Source of the DNA: Myxococcales bacterium
Lineage (GTDB): Bacteria > Myxococcota_A > Polyangia > Palsa-1104 > JAEUJZ01
Direction: 5' to 3'
Length of the DNA stretch: 64,000 nucleotides
Assembly (NCBI GenBank): GCA_016794365.1
Contig: JAEUKB010000074.1
Span: 1 to 64,000 of the forward strand
Shown here: one piece after another, positions 1 to 8,256 of the stretch
How the letters are laid out: each line of letters begins with the position of its first letter
Numbering within the stretch: position 1 is the stretch's first letter
Notes under the pieces: generated by a model
Told to the model about the DNA's origin: nothing
Database searches by the model: none
What the model saw: only the letters and a program-made list of their open reading frames with translations
Translations under genes and position numbers: made by a program

Positions 1-1017
1 AAACGCGACGGCACCAAGCTGTCCGGCCCCTGTCCGGTCCACGACGGAGACAGTCCGCGCTCGTTTCACGTCGAACTCGACAAAAACATCTGGCACTGCT
101 TCAGCAAGTGTCAGGGTGGCGGCAACCAGCTCGACTTGGTTGCAAAGAAGGAAAACATCAGCATCCGCGACGCAGCACTGCGACTTCAGGCGTTCTTTCT
201 CATCGAAGGGAAGGAACGCGCCGAGCCGGTAATGCACCAGGGAAAGGAGTCCGCACCGGAGTCCGTCCATCGTCGAGAAAGCGATTCCGAACCCAGAAAG
301 GAACCTTCGCGAACGAAACAGAAGGAACAGGAATCGGAAGCCAATCAGCCGCTCACCATCCAGCTCGAACTGAAGAGCGACCATCCGCACTTGCTTAACG
401 ACCGCAGTCTGAAGCTTGCGACGACGGAACACTTCGGCGTCGGCTACTGCTCGCGCGGGATTTTGCGCGGGATGATTGCGATTCCGATTCACGATGAAGA
501 GGGGGAACTCGTCGCCTACGCGGGGCGCAGACTGAAGCCCGTCGATATCCGCGAGTTCGGGAAATACAAGCTTCCCAAAGGCTTCCGCAAGGAACTGGTC
601 CTCTACAACCTGAACCGCGCCAAGGAGTACCTGACAGAGTCCGGCCTGATTCTGGTGGAAGGATTCTTTTCGGTCCTGAAGCTCTATGAGGCCGGACTCC
701 CGAACGTCGTCGCGTCCATGGGCTGCGAGCTGTCGGACGAGCAAGCCCGACTCCTTGCGGACGCCAAGGACGTCATCGTTCTGTATGACGGCAACGAAGC
801 CGGCTATGTCGGCGCAGCCCGAGCCAAAGAGAAGCTCGCGCCGCTTGTTCCCGTTCGCATCGTCAAGCTCGAAGCGGACACCGAACCCGAGAGCTATTCG
901 CCGCAAGCGTTGCGCTGGCTCGTGAACGGACTCAGCCGACTCGACATCGAGGAAATCACGTTTTCTCGACGAAGAACGGCTCCGGTCAAGAGCAATGCCG
1001 TTAGCACTCCGCTCTGA
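1..1017 (+). CDS. CHC2 zinc-finger / TOPRIM DNA primase-like protein (5' partial)
   Basis: The reading frame is open from base 1, so the N-terminus is missing. Residues C11, H14, C33 and C37 of the visible part form a CHC2-type zinc finger with the typical WHCFSKCQGGGN segment. A TOPRIM domain follows: the EG motif is near residue 220 (LILVEGFF) and the acidic motif near 263 (YDGNEAG). This matches the stand-alone primases of plasmids and integrative elements, which prime replication of the transferred strand. The stretch between about residues 70 and 125 is charged and probably a linker. An internal ATG at 136 could be mistaken for the start, but it lies downstream of the zinc finger. Confidence 0.85.
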   Translation, partial: KRDGTKLSGPCPVHDGDSPRSFHVELDKNIWHCFSKCQGGGNQLDLVAKKENISIRDAALRLQAFFLIEGKERAEPVMHQGKESAPESVHRRESDSEPRKEPSRTKQKEQESEANQPLTIQLELKSDHPHLLNDRSLKLATTEHFGVGYCSRGILRGMIAIPIHDEEGELVAYAGRRLKPVDIREFGKYKLPKGFRKELVLYNLNRAKEYLTESGLILVEGFFSVLKLYEAGLPNVVASMGCELSDEQARLLADAKDVIVLYDGNEAGYVGAARAKEKLAPLVPVRIVKLEADTEPESYSPQALRWLVNGLSRLDIEEITFSRRRTAPVKSNAVSTPL

Positions 1018-1097
1018 AACAGAGTCTGGTTCCAACCGTTCCCTTTCCCCAAAAACAACCCGCAACCCCATCGGCGACCTGCCGAAAAGGAGAACCT

Positions 1098-1529
1098 ATG
1101 CTCGCAACCCTAAAAGCCCTCCGTCCCTCTGCCCTCGCGGTGTTTAACCACCTAATCCACGGACTCGACCTTGGTGGACATCGCAAGCTCGACAACGCCA
1201 GTGGCACCTTCATGGCCGTCTGCGTCGAGAAAATCACAGAACGGCACTACTCCATCGCGCACTACTTTGAACAGAACGGCGACCTCATGGCCGACCCGGA
1301 GATGACGTTCTTCAAAAGCGATGACGGCGCGGTCTATCCCTGCACGTTCCAGCAAGACAACCTTGCAATGTATCGCATCGGCCTCGACATCACCGACGAG
1401 GGCGTCATCGAACACACCAGCATCAAAGAACAGCACGACCAGGCCGCGTTCGCGAATCAGTGGATGGCGAACATTGCCGTCCAGCAAGGACTCAACATCG
1501 CCGAAGCGAAGGAAGCGCGTGATGAGTAA
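1098..1529 (+). CDS. Conserved element protein, DUF6908-like
   Basis: A 143-residue soluble protein. The start is supported by AAAAGGAGA ten bases upstream of the ATG. The central segment HYFEQNGDLMADPEMTFF resembles a domain of unknown function (DUF6908, named from memory) found in plasmid and ICE proteins. No catalytic motif is apparent. It lies between the primase and a small ORF that starts inside its last codons, so the three genes look cotranscribed. Its role is unknown; the context suggests element maintenance or transfer. Confidence 0.6.
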   Translation: MLATLKALRPSALAVFNHLIHGLDLGGHRKLDNASGTFMAVCVEKITERHYSIAHYFEQNGDLMADPEMTFFKSDDGAVYPCTFQQDNLAMYRIGLDITDEGVIEHTSIKEQHDQAAFANQWMANIAVQQGLNIAEAKEARDE

Positions 1530-1770
1530 CGACGACGCCCGCTACCGTCAGCGAGTGCTCGCGACCCTCGACACGATGCGTTCGACCGAAAAGAACCGCA
1601 TCATCCTCGGTCTCATCGACGCGCTCTATCCGAATGGCGACCCGGACCACTCCCCAAGTGGCGCGGACTTCATCGCCGAAGCCATCCGGCTGACCGCCGC
1701 CTTCCATCCAAGCAACCTCCCGTCAAGCCCGCGTCCGCCCCGACCCGACGAACCGGACATCGACTTCTAG
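1522..1770 (+). CDS. Small hypothetical protein of the element
   Basis: 82 residues from an ATG that overlaps the last eight bases of the preceding gene, which suggests translational coupling. The N-terminal half looks helical, with a hydrophobic stretch IILGLIDALYPNGD. The tail is proline-rich and acidic (PRPPRPDEPDIDF). No known family is recognised. The overlap and conserved strand argue that it is real. Confidence 0.5.
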   Translation: MSNDDARYRQRVLATLDTMRSTEKNRIILGLIDALYPNGDPDHSPSGADFIAEAIRLTAAFHPSNLPSSPRPPRPDEPDIDF

Positions 1771-1796
1771 CGCGACGCACATCAGTAGGAGGCATC

Positions 1797-2459
1797 ATGC
1801 ACGAGCGGCAAAGTGTCGTGCTCATCGAAGCCTTGACCCGCGTCTGGAGCCGCATTCGCGTGCATCATCCTGAAGTGCCGGGGGTGATGCTGCTCGCAGC
1901 CCCGAGCCAGCGCGGCGACCTGTCCGTCCTCGGACACTTCGCGCCGCTGCGCTGGCGACACAAGACCCGCGGCGACACCGGCTATCACGAAGTCGTGGTC
2001 GTCGCCGAGCACCTCGACAGGAGTCCCGCCGACATCGTCGAGACACTCATCCACGAAGCGGCGCACGCGCTCAACTTCGAGCGCAAAGTTCACGATTGCA
2101 GCCGCAGCCAGTACCACAACCGTGAGTTCAAAGCGGCGGCGGAAGAACTTGGCCTTGCGGTCGAGCAAGTCCCTCACTACGGCTTTGCGCTGACGAGACT
2201 CAGAGAGGACACGAGGCAGCGCTACGACGACGACATCCGACAGCTCGCCGAAGTCCTCATCCACCGCGCCAAGCCGATACCCATTCCCGGTGTTTCAACA
2301 CCGAAAGGAGACGAAGAAGAACCCCAGGGCGACAAACCCACCACCCGAAGCCGCAAGGCCGTCTGTCCCTGCGGCTTCATCATCCGCGTGGCCAAGTCCA
2401 CGCTCGAACAAACCACCATCCGCTGCGACCGCTGCGGAGCGGAGTTTGTGTTGGCGTAA
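1797..2459 (+). CDS. SprT-like zinc metalloprotease-fold protein
   Basis: 220 residues starting at an ATG preceded by GTAGGAGGC. The metalloprotease motif HEAAH (H86, E87, H90) is followed by QYHNREFKAAAEELGL, as in SprT-like proteins. The C-terminus carries a four-cysteine zinc ribbon, CPCGF then CDRCGAEF. SprT-family proteins of phages and mobile elements are thought to act on DNA-bound proteins, but the substrate is not known. It is the last plus-strand gene before a strong terminator and the convergent cargo operon. Confidence 0.8.
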   Translation: MHERQSVVLIEALTRVWSRIRVHHPEVPGVMLLAAPSQRGDLSVLGHFAPLRWRHKTRGDTGYHEVVVVAEHLDRSPADIVETLIHEAAHALNFERKVHDCSRSQYHNREFKAAAEELGLAVEQVPHYGFALTRLREDTRQRYDDDIRQLAEVLIHRAKPIPIPGVSTPKGDEEEPQGDKPTTRSRKAVCPCGFIIRVAKSTLEQTTIRCDRCGAEFVLA

Positions 2460-2465
2460 TTCAAA

Positions 2466-2507
2466 AGGAGCCACTCTTATATGGAGGGCTCCTTGTTTGT
2501 GTTTGGA
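2466..2507 (+). terminator. Rho-independent terminator after the SprT-like gene
   Basis: The arms AAGGAGCC (2466-2473) and GGCTCCTT (2488-2495) form an 8-bp stem, followed by a T-rich tail GTTTGTGTTT. It separates the plus-strand backbone operon from the convergent minus-strand cargo operon. Confidence 0.75.
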
Positions 2508-2551
2508 TATTCTTGTTAAGGGAAATAGCGTGTCCTCCCCAGCAGACACAC

Positions 2552-5500
2552 TTAATGTGGGTTGAGCGTAGACTCGACAAGGGAGAATGATATTTCCGCA
2601 TCCTGCACTTCATCGAGTGCGGATGTGTTTTCAACTTCTAAAAGCAAGTGACCAAGTCTCGCTGATACCGGCTCAGACAAGCGAGACACCGGTGACATGG
2701 AACGAGCGAACCGACGAGACGCCCTCGACCGATCTTTCTCAGATACGAGGTGTAAAGAGGAGTTCAGAGCATTGAACTTAACTTGACAAAAGAGTCTGTG
2801 CCGTGAGCAAGCACTCAGCCCAATCGAATACCACTTACGAGCATTATCATCGTCTAACTCAGACACGGATAGGTCTCCAAGCGCCTCAAATACGCTGGCT
2901 GCATCATTCAACGTCATTCCTTTTTCCACACACCGTTTAACTTGCATTTCCAGCCTTAGCCGGAAGTCAGAATCAACTGGATTTCCGGTGACGCAATCTA
3001 AATGTGCGACAATCAGTAATTGGATTGCCTTTGCCCACGAACGAGACAAACTCCTCATTGAATTTTCAAGTTTACCGAGCGCGGCCAGAATATTCTGAAC
3101 TTTCTTCTCGAGTTCGTCAGGGGAAAGCTTGAGAATCTCCCATTTTTCAAACAAAAGAAATGCCCCAATCGAGAGCACCTGAAAGCGCTCTGCGATGTTT
3201 ACGGGCAGCTCTTCGGAGACTATGCGCTCCCATTCAAGGAAAGAAGTAAGATCAACCTTATTTCGTCTCAAAATACGGAGCCGAGCCGGCGGAGTGTGAT
3301 GCTGCATAACAACCATCCTCGGAATAGCACCTCTAACCATCGAACTGAGCGGGCGGTTCCGTTCATGGGAGACTAAACTAGCTGCTTCACTGAGATGATA
3401 ATAAGCTTCCGATAGCAGTTCGGGGTGAAGCCAGTGGTCCGGAGATGTCGGCGTCGAGGGAACCAGGGCACCACCGCCGGGGGAGTTCAGCCAAGGTGCG
3501 TAGCTGCGAGCTGCCGCCCAGTGTACTGAAAATAAATTCGCAGACAGTACCCGTCGATGATATTCTGTACTTTCAGGCAGGAGCGAGAGCAAACCATTCT
3601 GGTTGATGACTTGACCATCTCTGATTTCGTGAAACATCTCTGATAGAAGTGAAGTGTCAGAATATAAGGAGCTTCTGTTGATGTGCCGTCGAACACTAAG
3701 AAACACCGGAACAGGAGCTGCCGTTCGAAGAACACTCAAAGCTGTTGCAGCAGCACTCGAACGCGTCCAGGAAGGAGTTGGGATTTCAGACTGGCCAGTG
3801 GTGATGGTCAGAACATCCCAGTCGTTCGCAACCAACGGAGCTATTTCATCTGCATGTTCAAAGGTATCAATCAGAATCATTCGCGTCAACCCAATGAAAT
3901 TCTGATGCCGTATATCAATTACCTCGCCAAGGTACCTATGTAAATCTAACAGCAGACTCAGAGGATCAAACCACGTCTCGCTTCCAAACACCCGACGCTT
4001 TGAATGTTGCCTAATGGTATCAAGTCCATAAATCACTGTTAGATCCGGGCCCTGCCACGGCTCAAGCTCAGAATATCGATGATTGAACCAATTGGCGAAA
4101 GCAGGTGCTGCGTCAAACGTTGTGCCCAATTCTTGAATTAGACTCAAAGCTCTTCCATCTAGTTGTCCGGAGAGAGCATTGAATAGAGTTGCGAGGAATG
4201 CGAGGCCGACTTCGTGCTCAACCGCTCTAAAGATTAAGTAACTTAGTTTGGTCGGCGCATTGCGACCAACCAAATACAAATCATTAAGCTTTGCAAGAAG
4301 ACCAACCAACGCGCGCACTACCAACTCTGGATTATCAGTACGGATAAGCAGGCAGGATCGTCTGGACTGCTGAATTGAACTCGCTAGCGAATGTTCTATG
4401 GGAGCTAGATTGGTCAATTGAGTTAGAAGATATTGTTCAACGCGACCAAGAGGACCACGCTGTTGTGATTGAGCATTGAGAGCCGAAGAAAGAAGCGCTA
4501 AGTGATCACAACGGACGTACCGCTGAGTTCTCCATAACCCCGCGATAGCGACATCCAAAAGCCGTGTAAGACTGGAGACAGGAATCAGATTGGGCATATA
4601 AGAATCTTTGCCAATTTGAATACGCTCTTCTTGAAGCCGTTTATTGATTCTGCCATCGTGAGGAACTACCAGCCGTTCGTACGTCCCAACCTTTCCCGCA
4701 TGAAGCGCTTTGCCTAGAATTCCCTGGACCAAAAAGTAGGCATCTGCGTGGTCAGGCCACGCCACCAGCCAGCTAGGACGATTAGTTTGTGGTGCACCAC
4801 GTTGCGCCAGTCTCCGGCGCTGCTCAGTTGGAGAAACCAAACAGCCAGTAGCGGATGTACGGGAACCGAAACGTCGATCCAGCACGCGCGACATAACCGC
4901 CTGAGCAACGTAAGCCTCCATACTCCTTTGTGGCTTCTGCAAAGCTAGTTCAAACTGCTCACCAAGCGGCACCAAATCAGGATAACCAGACTGAGACAGT
5001 AGTTTGATGGCTCTCACTGTCGGGGAAAAATTAAAATCGAAACAACAATCAGAAAGGATGTTCCTATATTCTAAAATAACCCGACCATGCTGCGAACGCC
5101 AAGCATCCTGTGCAGCTTGAACGGCCCGCAAAATTGAGCAATAGGAGGCCTTTGTGTTGATTCCATATCGATGGAGCGGGAAAGATTGCGTCTCCTCGCC
5201 CAAAGTAATCCTTGATTGAGGCTGTTCTGCACTATTATGATCTACGCTAATCATCAGTGGCAATGATAACCCGGCAAACATTCGCCCATTGAGGGACATT
5301 GTCCTTTCGGAAGAATGAACGGGCCCGCGCCTGATGTAAAAAAGTGGCCATGAATAAATTCGTCGCAAAATAGTCTGCGCCACAGAAAAACAGTATACGC
5401 GATTCTTAACGAGGAGCTTCGGCAGAACCGCATCCAGAGTTTCTTCTATTTGCTGGTTGTTACAAGACTCCATCGCATCCCTGATTTGAGTGAATAGATC

Positions 5501-5860
5501 AAAGGCGGAACGTAAATCGATAAGCTTTGCAATCGGCGACAAAAATGCAGCGTGCGTATAACGCCGCCCTAACAGAAGCTCGGCTAGCAGCGTACCTTGA
5601 TAATATTTGTCCGTTTTGAGCTGGACCGGCTCGCTGAGAAGAGTCGATAGAGCGCTGAATGGAACACTTGGCTGTAGAAGATATGCAGCCCACCCTCGCG
5701 CCTGCTCGCTCGGGGCACAAGTACTTAGGACATCAAGCACCTGTTCCGGCGCGACAACACCCGCCTCAATAATTCCTCGCGTAAATTCGCAGAGCAGAAC
5801 CCACTCGCACAGACTGGAAATAACAGGTGTGACGGAATTCTGACCGTCTTGCTGACTCAT
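2552..5860 (-). CDS. Large protein of unknown function (1102 aa), last gene of the cargo operon
   Basis: I do not recognise this protein. The start ATG overlaps the stop of the upstream gene as ATGA, so translation is coupled. There is no signal peptide, no obvious membrane segment and no Walker A (GxxxxGK[ST]) motif. It looks mostly helical. The best-ordered hydrophobic stretch, near residues 655-690 (MILIDTFEHADEI, then WDVLTITTG), resembles the strand-plus-acidic pattern of a nucleotide-binding or Rossmann-type core, but this is weak. The gene is clearly A+T-richer than the flanking backbone. Its size and position after a PemK/MazF-like gene are reminiscent of effectors or sensors in multi-gene defence systems; that is inference. 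Confidence 0.75.
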   Translation of the reverse strand: MSQQDGQNSVTPVISSLCEWVLLCEFTRGIIEAGVVAPEQVLDVLSTCAPSEQARGWAAYLLQPSVPFSALSTLLSEPVQLKTDKYYQGTLLAELLLGRRYTHAAFLSPIAKLIDLRSAFDLFTQIRDAMESCNNQQIEETLDAVLPKLLVKNRVYCFSVAQTILRRIYSWPLFYIRRGPVHSSERTMSLNGRMFAGLSLPLMISVDHNSAEQPQSRITLGEETQSFPLHRYGINTKASYCSILRAVQAAQDAWRSQHGRVILEYRNILSDCCFDFNFSPTVRAIKLLSQSGYPDLVPLGEQFELALQKPQRSMEAYVAQAVMSRVLDRRFGSRTSATGCLVSPTEQRRRLAQRGAPQTNRPSWLVAWPDHADAYFLVQGILGKALHAGKVGTYERLVVPHDGRINKRLQEERIQIGKDSYMPNLIPVSSLTRLLDVAIAGLWRTQRYVRCDHLALLSSALNAQSQQRGPLGRVEQYLLTQLTNLAPIEHSLASSIQQSRRSCLLIRTDNPELVVRALVGLLAKLNDLYLVGRNAPTKLSYLIFRAVEHEVGLAFLATLFNALSGQLDGRALSLIQELGTTFDAAPAFANWFNHRYSELEPWQGPDLTVIYGLDTIRQHSKRRVFGSETWFDPLSLLLDLHRYLGEVIDIRHQNFIGLTRMILIDTFEHADEIAPLVANDWDVLTITTGQSEIPTPSWTRSSAAATALSVLRTAAPVPVFLSVRRHINRSSLYSDTSLLSEMFHEIRDGQVINQNGLLSLLPESTEYHRRVLSANLFSVHWAAARSYAPWLNSPGGGALVPSTPTSPDHWLHPELLSEAYYHLSEAASLVSHERNRPLSSMVRGAIPRMVVMQHHTPPARLRILRRNKVDLTSFLEWERIVSEELPVNIAERFQVLSIGAFLLFEKWEILKLSPDELEKKVQNILAALGKLENSMRSLSRSWAKAIQLLIVAHLDCVTGNPVDSDFRLRLEMQVKRCVEKGMTLNDAASVFEALGDLSVSELDDDNARKWYSIGLSACSRHRLFCQVKFNALNSSLHLVSEKDRSRASRRFARSMSPVSRLSEPVSARLGHLLLEVENTSALDEVQDAEISFSLVESTLNPH

Positions 5861-6474
5861 TCACAATCCTCCTCATAGCTTTGGGCTGGAGACACTTCCA
5901 TGACAGTTTGATAATCTTTTTGTAGGTCGCGAAGTAAGTAATGGCCTTGGCTTCCTGTGTAGCACTCAAAGTAACTGCCAGAATAGTTAACGCGAAATAT
6001 CAATCGATGATCTCCAAATAATACAAGTATACGCTGTTCCGTAATTATCTCAGTCACGTTTGAAATAAGTTGAATCCAACCTTCGACTGGACTACGACGA
6101 AGAATCAAATCTCCGTTTATGTCTTCACTACGAAACAAATAGGTGTAAATATCGTCAATTGCCGCCGAATTCTTTTGAACGGCACTATCAGCGCTGATTG
6201 TTTGAAAAACAGATGTCTTCGGCACGCGTATGAAGCCAAACTTCCATGCGGCAGGAACTTGCGGTGGGATTATCGTGCTTGCAATCGGTGACTCAGTTGT
6301 ATCGACACGATCACTGAGAGAACAAGTGGGTTCCCATTTCAAATATCGATCAAAGGAGTCTTTTCTCGCTTCTCGTGAAGCGAGATTGAGTAGCAGTGTT
6401 TGATCACGATATCGAAGAGCTGCCGCTCGTTCGGCTTCGGCAAATTGAAGCCAATAGTCTTTACTTTTAGGCAT
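5857..6474 (-). CDS. Cargo protein with an N-terminal module shared with the small protein encoded at 7460-7678
   Basis: 205 residues from the ATG at 6474, which is preceded by GGGAGG and overlaps the upstream stop by eight bases. A longer start at 6543 lies inside the PemK-like gene and is less likely. The N-terminal ~45 residues (AEAERAAALRYR, then LLLNLASREARKDSF) are nearly identical to the small protein two genes upstream, also at the DNA level. The remainder looks beta-rich and matches no family I recognise. By analogy with toxin-antitoxin organisation, the shared module may contact the PemK-like protein and the extension may link it to the 1102-residue protein. Confidence 0.7.
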   Translation of the reverse strand: MPKSKDYWLQFAEAERAAALRYRDQTLLLNLASREARKDSFDRYLKWEPTCSLSDRVDTTESPIASTIIPPQVPAAWKFGFIRVPKTSVFQTISADSAVQKNSAAIDDIYTYLFRSEDINGDLILRRSPVEGWIQLISNVTEIITEQRILVLFGDHRLIFRVNYSGSYFECYTGSQGHYLLRDLQKDYQTVMEVSPAQSYEEDCE

Positions 6475-7393
6475 GGCATCCTCCCAATGGGAAGCCTGTT
6501 GGCATGAGTCGCAAAGGAGGAAGATCGAGATACTGTCGGACACGATGCGCGACCCATCTCATATCGTCAAAAGTTACATGGCCGACCACTTTAGTACTGC
6601 GGGTAACTCGATCAAATGTATTGATACTAGTGCAATTCGCCATCCAGAGCTCTCTGCCAATTTGATTATCCCACTGAACGTGAACGAGAGAAATGCCAGG
6701 TACTTGGTTTAGCGCCTCATCAGGATCATAGCTATCCTTATAAGATATCGGTATAACCGTAATATGATTAAGAGTCTCAGGATTGGGTGGGCTGAGCTTA
6801 ATAGATTCTCGCAGTGCGTCAATTCCCGTAGAGGAAATTACAAGATAGTGACCCATCAGATGATTTCCTCCCCGGATCTCCACGACGTCGCCATACACAG
6901 GCGAACCGTCGCGTAGGTCGCCAACTATCGTATCTCCTCCGACAACCATCTGGAGAGCGTTATCAAGACGGAGCAAAAATTCTTCTCTCAGTGTTCCACA
7001 CGGATAGTCCCATAATAGCTCGGTTTCTATGTGTGCTGGAAGCGAGTTCTTGCCCGGGAAATTAGGAGGTATTGCAAAAATTGTGCTTAGTTGGCCGCAG
7101 TCGACGAAGCTATAATCATAGTAAAGTTTTCTGTGTACGCGATTTCTAGGGTGTTCAATGACCCTTTTTTTTGTCAGCTTGAATCCCCAGTTTATGGACA
7201 ATTCTCTATACCGCTCATCATAGTTCATGACTGGAACCACGGTCACTTGAAGCACATCGTTGTATCTATCAGATGAAACAATAACGGCAGGACGAATGGA
7301 ATCCTGGACTCCATTGGTTTCCTTTCCACCGATCTCAGTGCCAACCCCGCGACCAAAATCCACAACCCAAATATCACCGCGCTTGAGTGTCAT
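6467..7393 (-). CDS. Tandem PemK/MazF-fold protein
   Basis: 308 residues from the ATG before TLKRGDIWVVDF; an alternative start lies seven codons upstream at 7414. Domain 1 (about 1-150) carries the PemK/MazF hallmarks RGDIWVVDF, a GG-containing loop and RPAVIVSSD, and ends with an amphipathic helix. Domain 2 (about 165-305) repeats the fold (YGDVVEIRGG, then GHYLVISS), but the Arg-Pro of RPAVIVS is replaced. The first copy therefore looks catalytic and the second degenerate. MazF/PemK proteins are ribosome-dependent or -independent endoribonucleases, usually around 110 residues, so a 308-residue tandem form is unusual. It is the second gene of a four-gene minus-strand operon. Confidence 0.8.
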   Translation of the reverse strand: MTLKRGDIWVVDFGRGVGTEIGGKETNGVQDSIRPAVIVSSDRYNDVLQVTVVPVMNYDERYRELSINWGFKLTKKRVIEHPRNRVHRKLYYDYSFVDCGQLSTIFAIPPNFPGKNSLPAHIETELLWDYPCGTLREEFLLRLDNALQMVVGGDTIVGDLRDGSPVYGDVVEIRGGNHLMGHYLVISSTGIDALRESIKLSPPNPETLNHITVIPISYKDSYDPDEALNQVPGISLVHVQWDNQIGRELWMANCTSINTFDRVTRSTKVVGHVTFDDMRWVAHRVRQYLDLPPLRLMPTGFPLGGCHA

Positions 7394-7407
7394 GACTAAA
7401 TAGAAAG

Positions 7408-7429
7408 CCGCCAATCATCTGATTGGCGG
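7408..7429 (-). terminator. Stem-loop between the small cargo gene and the PemK-like gene
   Basis: A perfect 10-bp inverted repeat (7408-7417 with 7420-7429) lies in the 66-base gap of the operon. On the transcribed strand it is followed by CTTTCTATTT, a weak U-rich tract. It could be a partial terminator that lowers toxin expression relative to the upstream gene, or an RNA-stability element. Confidence 0.45.
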
Positions 7430-7459
7430 GTAAAGCGCGTACACACCGGCACGAGATGG

Positions 7460-7678
7460 TTACGTGTCGAGTGTTTTCTCGCTTGGAGGGGTTGCTTCGC
7501 CTTCTCCGTCGTCGTCTTCATGACTTTTTGCTTCAAGAACAAGATTACGCTCGAAAGTGTCCTTCCGAGCTTCGCGTGAAGCGAGATTAAGAAGCAACGA
7601 GTTAATACGATATCGACGAGCTGCTGCTCGTTCGGCTTCGGCAGATTCTGGATATCGTGCGGAACGGTCGTGTGCCAT
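7460..7678 (-). CDS. Small cargo protein, candidate antitoxin or adaptor
   Basis: 72 residues from the ATG at 7678, preceded by GGTGGAG; an in-frame GTG at 7690 is possible. Its core (AEAERAAARRYR, then LLLNLASREARKDTF) recurs at the N-terminus of the protein encoded at 5857-6474. The C-terminus is acidic (EDDDGEGEA). It sits first in the operon directly upstream of the PemK/MazF-like gene, which is the usual antitoxin position, and its size and charge fit. No known antitoxin family is recognised, so this function is inference. Confidence 0.6.
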   Translation of the reverse strand: MAHDRSARYPESAEAERAAARRYRINSLLLNLASREARKDTFERNLVLEAKSHEDDDGEGEATPPSEKTLDT

Positions 7679-7690
7679 CGGCGTCTCCAC

Positions 7691-7738
7691 CGAGACATAG
7701 TCCTAACCGCACTGGTCGGACTACGTCTCGAACCAGTG
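7691..7738 (-). promoter_or_regulatory. Possible pseudoknot or alternating hairpins upstream of the cargo operon
   Basis: Positions 7691-7703 pair with 7718-7730 in 12 of 13 positions. The loop of that hairpin contains CACTGGT (7710-7716), which is complementary to ACCAGTG at 7732-7738. Together they could form an H-type pseudoknot or two mutually exclusive hairpins immediately upstream of the first gene's ribosome binding site. A role in translational control is inference. At the DNA level they could equally be operators. Confidence 0.4.
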
Positions 7739-7859
7739 TGTTCGGCGAACCGCGCCGCACGGTGCTGTTGTGACCGAAGATGTAGTCGTTGCCGGTCCAT
7801 CCTCCGCTCCACGGCACACGTATACCGAATGCCCACGGATGCGTCCATGCCTTTCTTCA

Positions 7860-7910
7860 GACTCAGCTCTTTGCGGCGCACAATGATGGTGCGCCGCAAA
7901 GAGCTGAGTC
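7860..7910. repeat. Perfect 22-bp inverted repeat with 7-base loop
   Basis: Positions 7860-7881 are exactly complementary to 7889-7910, with loop AATGATG. The structure begins about 20 bases past the stop of the decayed sigma-like gene on the minus strand. No U-tract follows on either strand, so it is not a canonical terminator. It may be a terminator-like 3' processing structure or a protein-binding palindrome. Confidence 0.8.
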
Positions 7911-7930
7911 AAACCAGAGAAAACGGCGGG

Positions 7931-8209
7931 TTAACCGGCTTCGGTTGCAAGCCACAGCTGGCGCGGATTATCTCGCAAGCGCTGGTTGAGCTTGTAGCGG
8001 TACGTGCGGATCGCGGCAGGAGTCGTCTCCAGCCGCGCGGCGAAGGTCGCCCGACTTTTCATCCCAACGGCGAGAAGTTCGCGAAGCAACTCGCTGCCCA
8101 CAGTGCACGACAACTCGGATTGGACTGGCGCGTTCCAATCCGAGTCGGCCAAACGTTGCTCGGGGATTGCCGCTAACGATTCGGGATCATCGTCCCGACG
8201 CCACTCCGC
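7931..8209 (-). pseudogene. Truncated copy of the sigma-factor-like gene
   Basis: The frame is open from 8209 to the stop at 7931 and encodes the C-terminal half of a protein like the one at 8323-8853. Shared features are a WRR segment, PESLAAIPE, and the helix-turn-helix TFAARLETTPAAIRTYRYKLNQRL, all in the same order. The N-terminal region-2-like half is absent and there is no convincing start (TTG at 8152). It is probably a decayed duplicate, although a short product containing only the region-4-like HTH could still be made and might compete with the intact protein. Confidence 0.65.
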
Positions 8210-8256
8210 TCACATACCGAGGAAATGGCGACCGGGTCTAGTGGTTTCTTCAGGCG

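Noticed and set aside
2552..5860. Walker A P-loop in the large cargo protein
   Set aside because: The only Gly/Lys-rich segment (GILGKALHAGKVGT) does not match the spacing of GxxxxGK[ST].
7691..7738. Type III (ToxIN-like) RNA antitoxin
   Set aside because: That family needs tandem repeats of a pseudoknot unit; only one structure is present, and the PemK-like protein is not ToxN-like in sequence.
7721..7989. Short ORFs on both strands across the 22-bp palindrome
   Set aside because: They arise from the inverted repeat, have no ribosome binding sites and match nothing recognisable.
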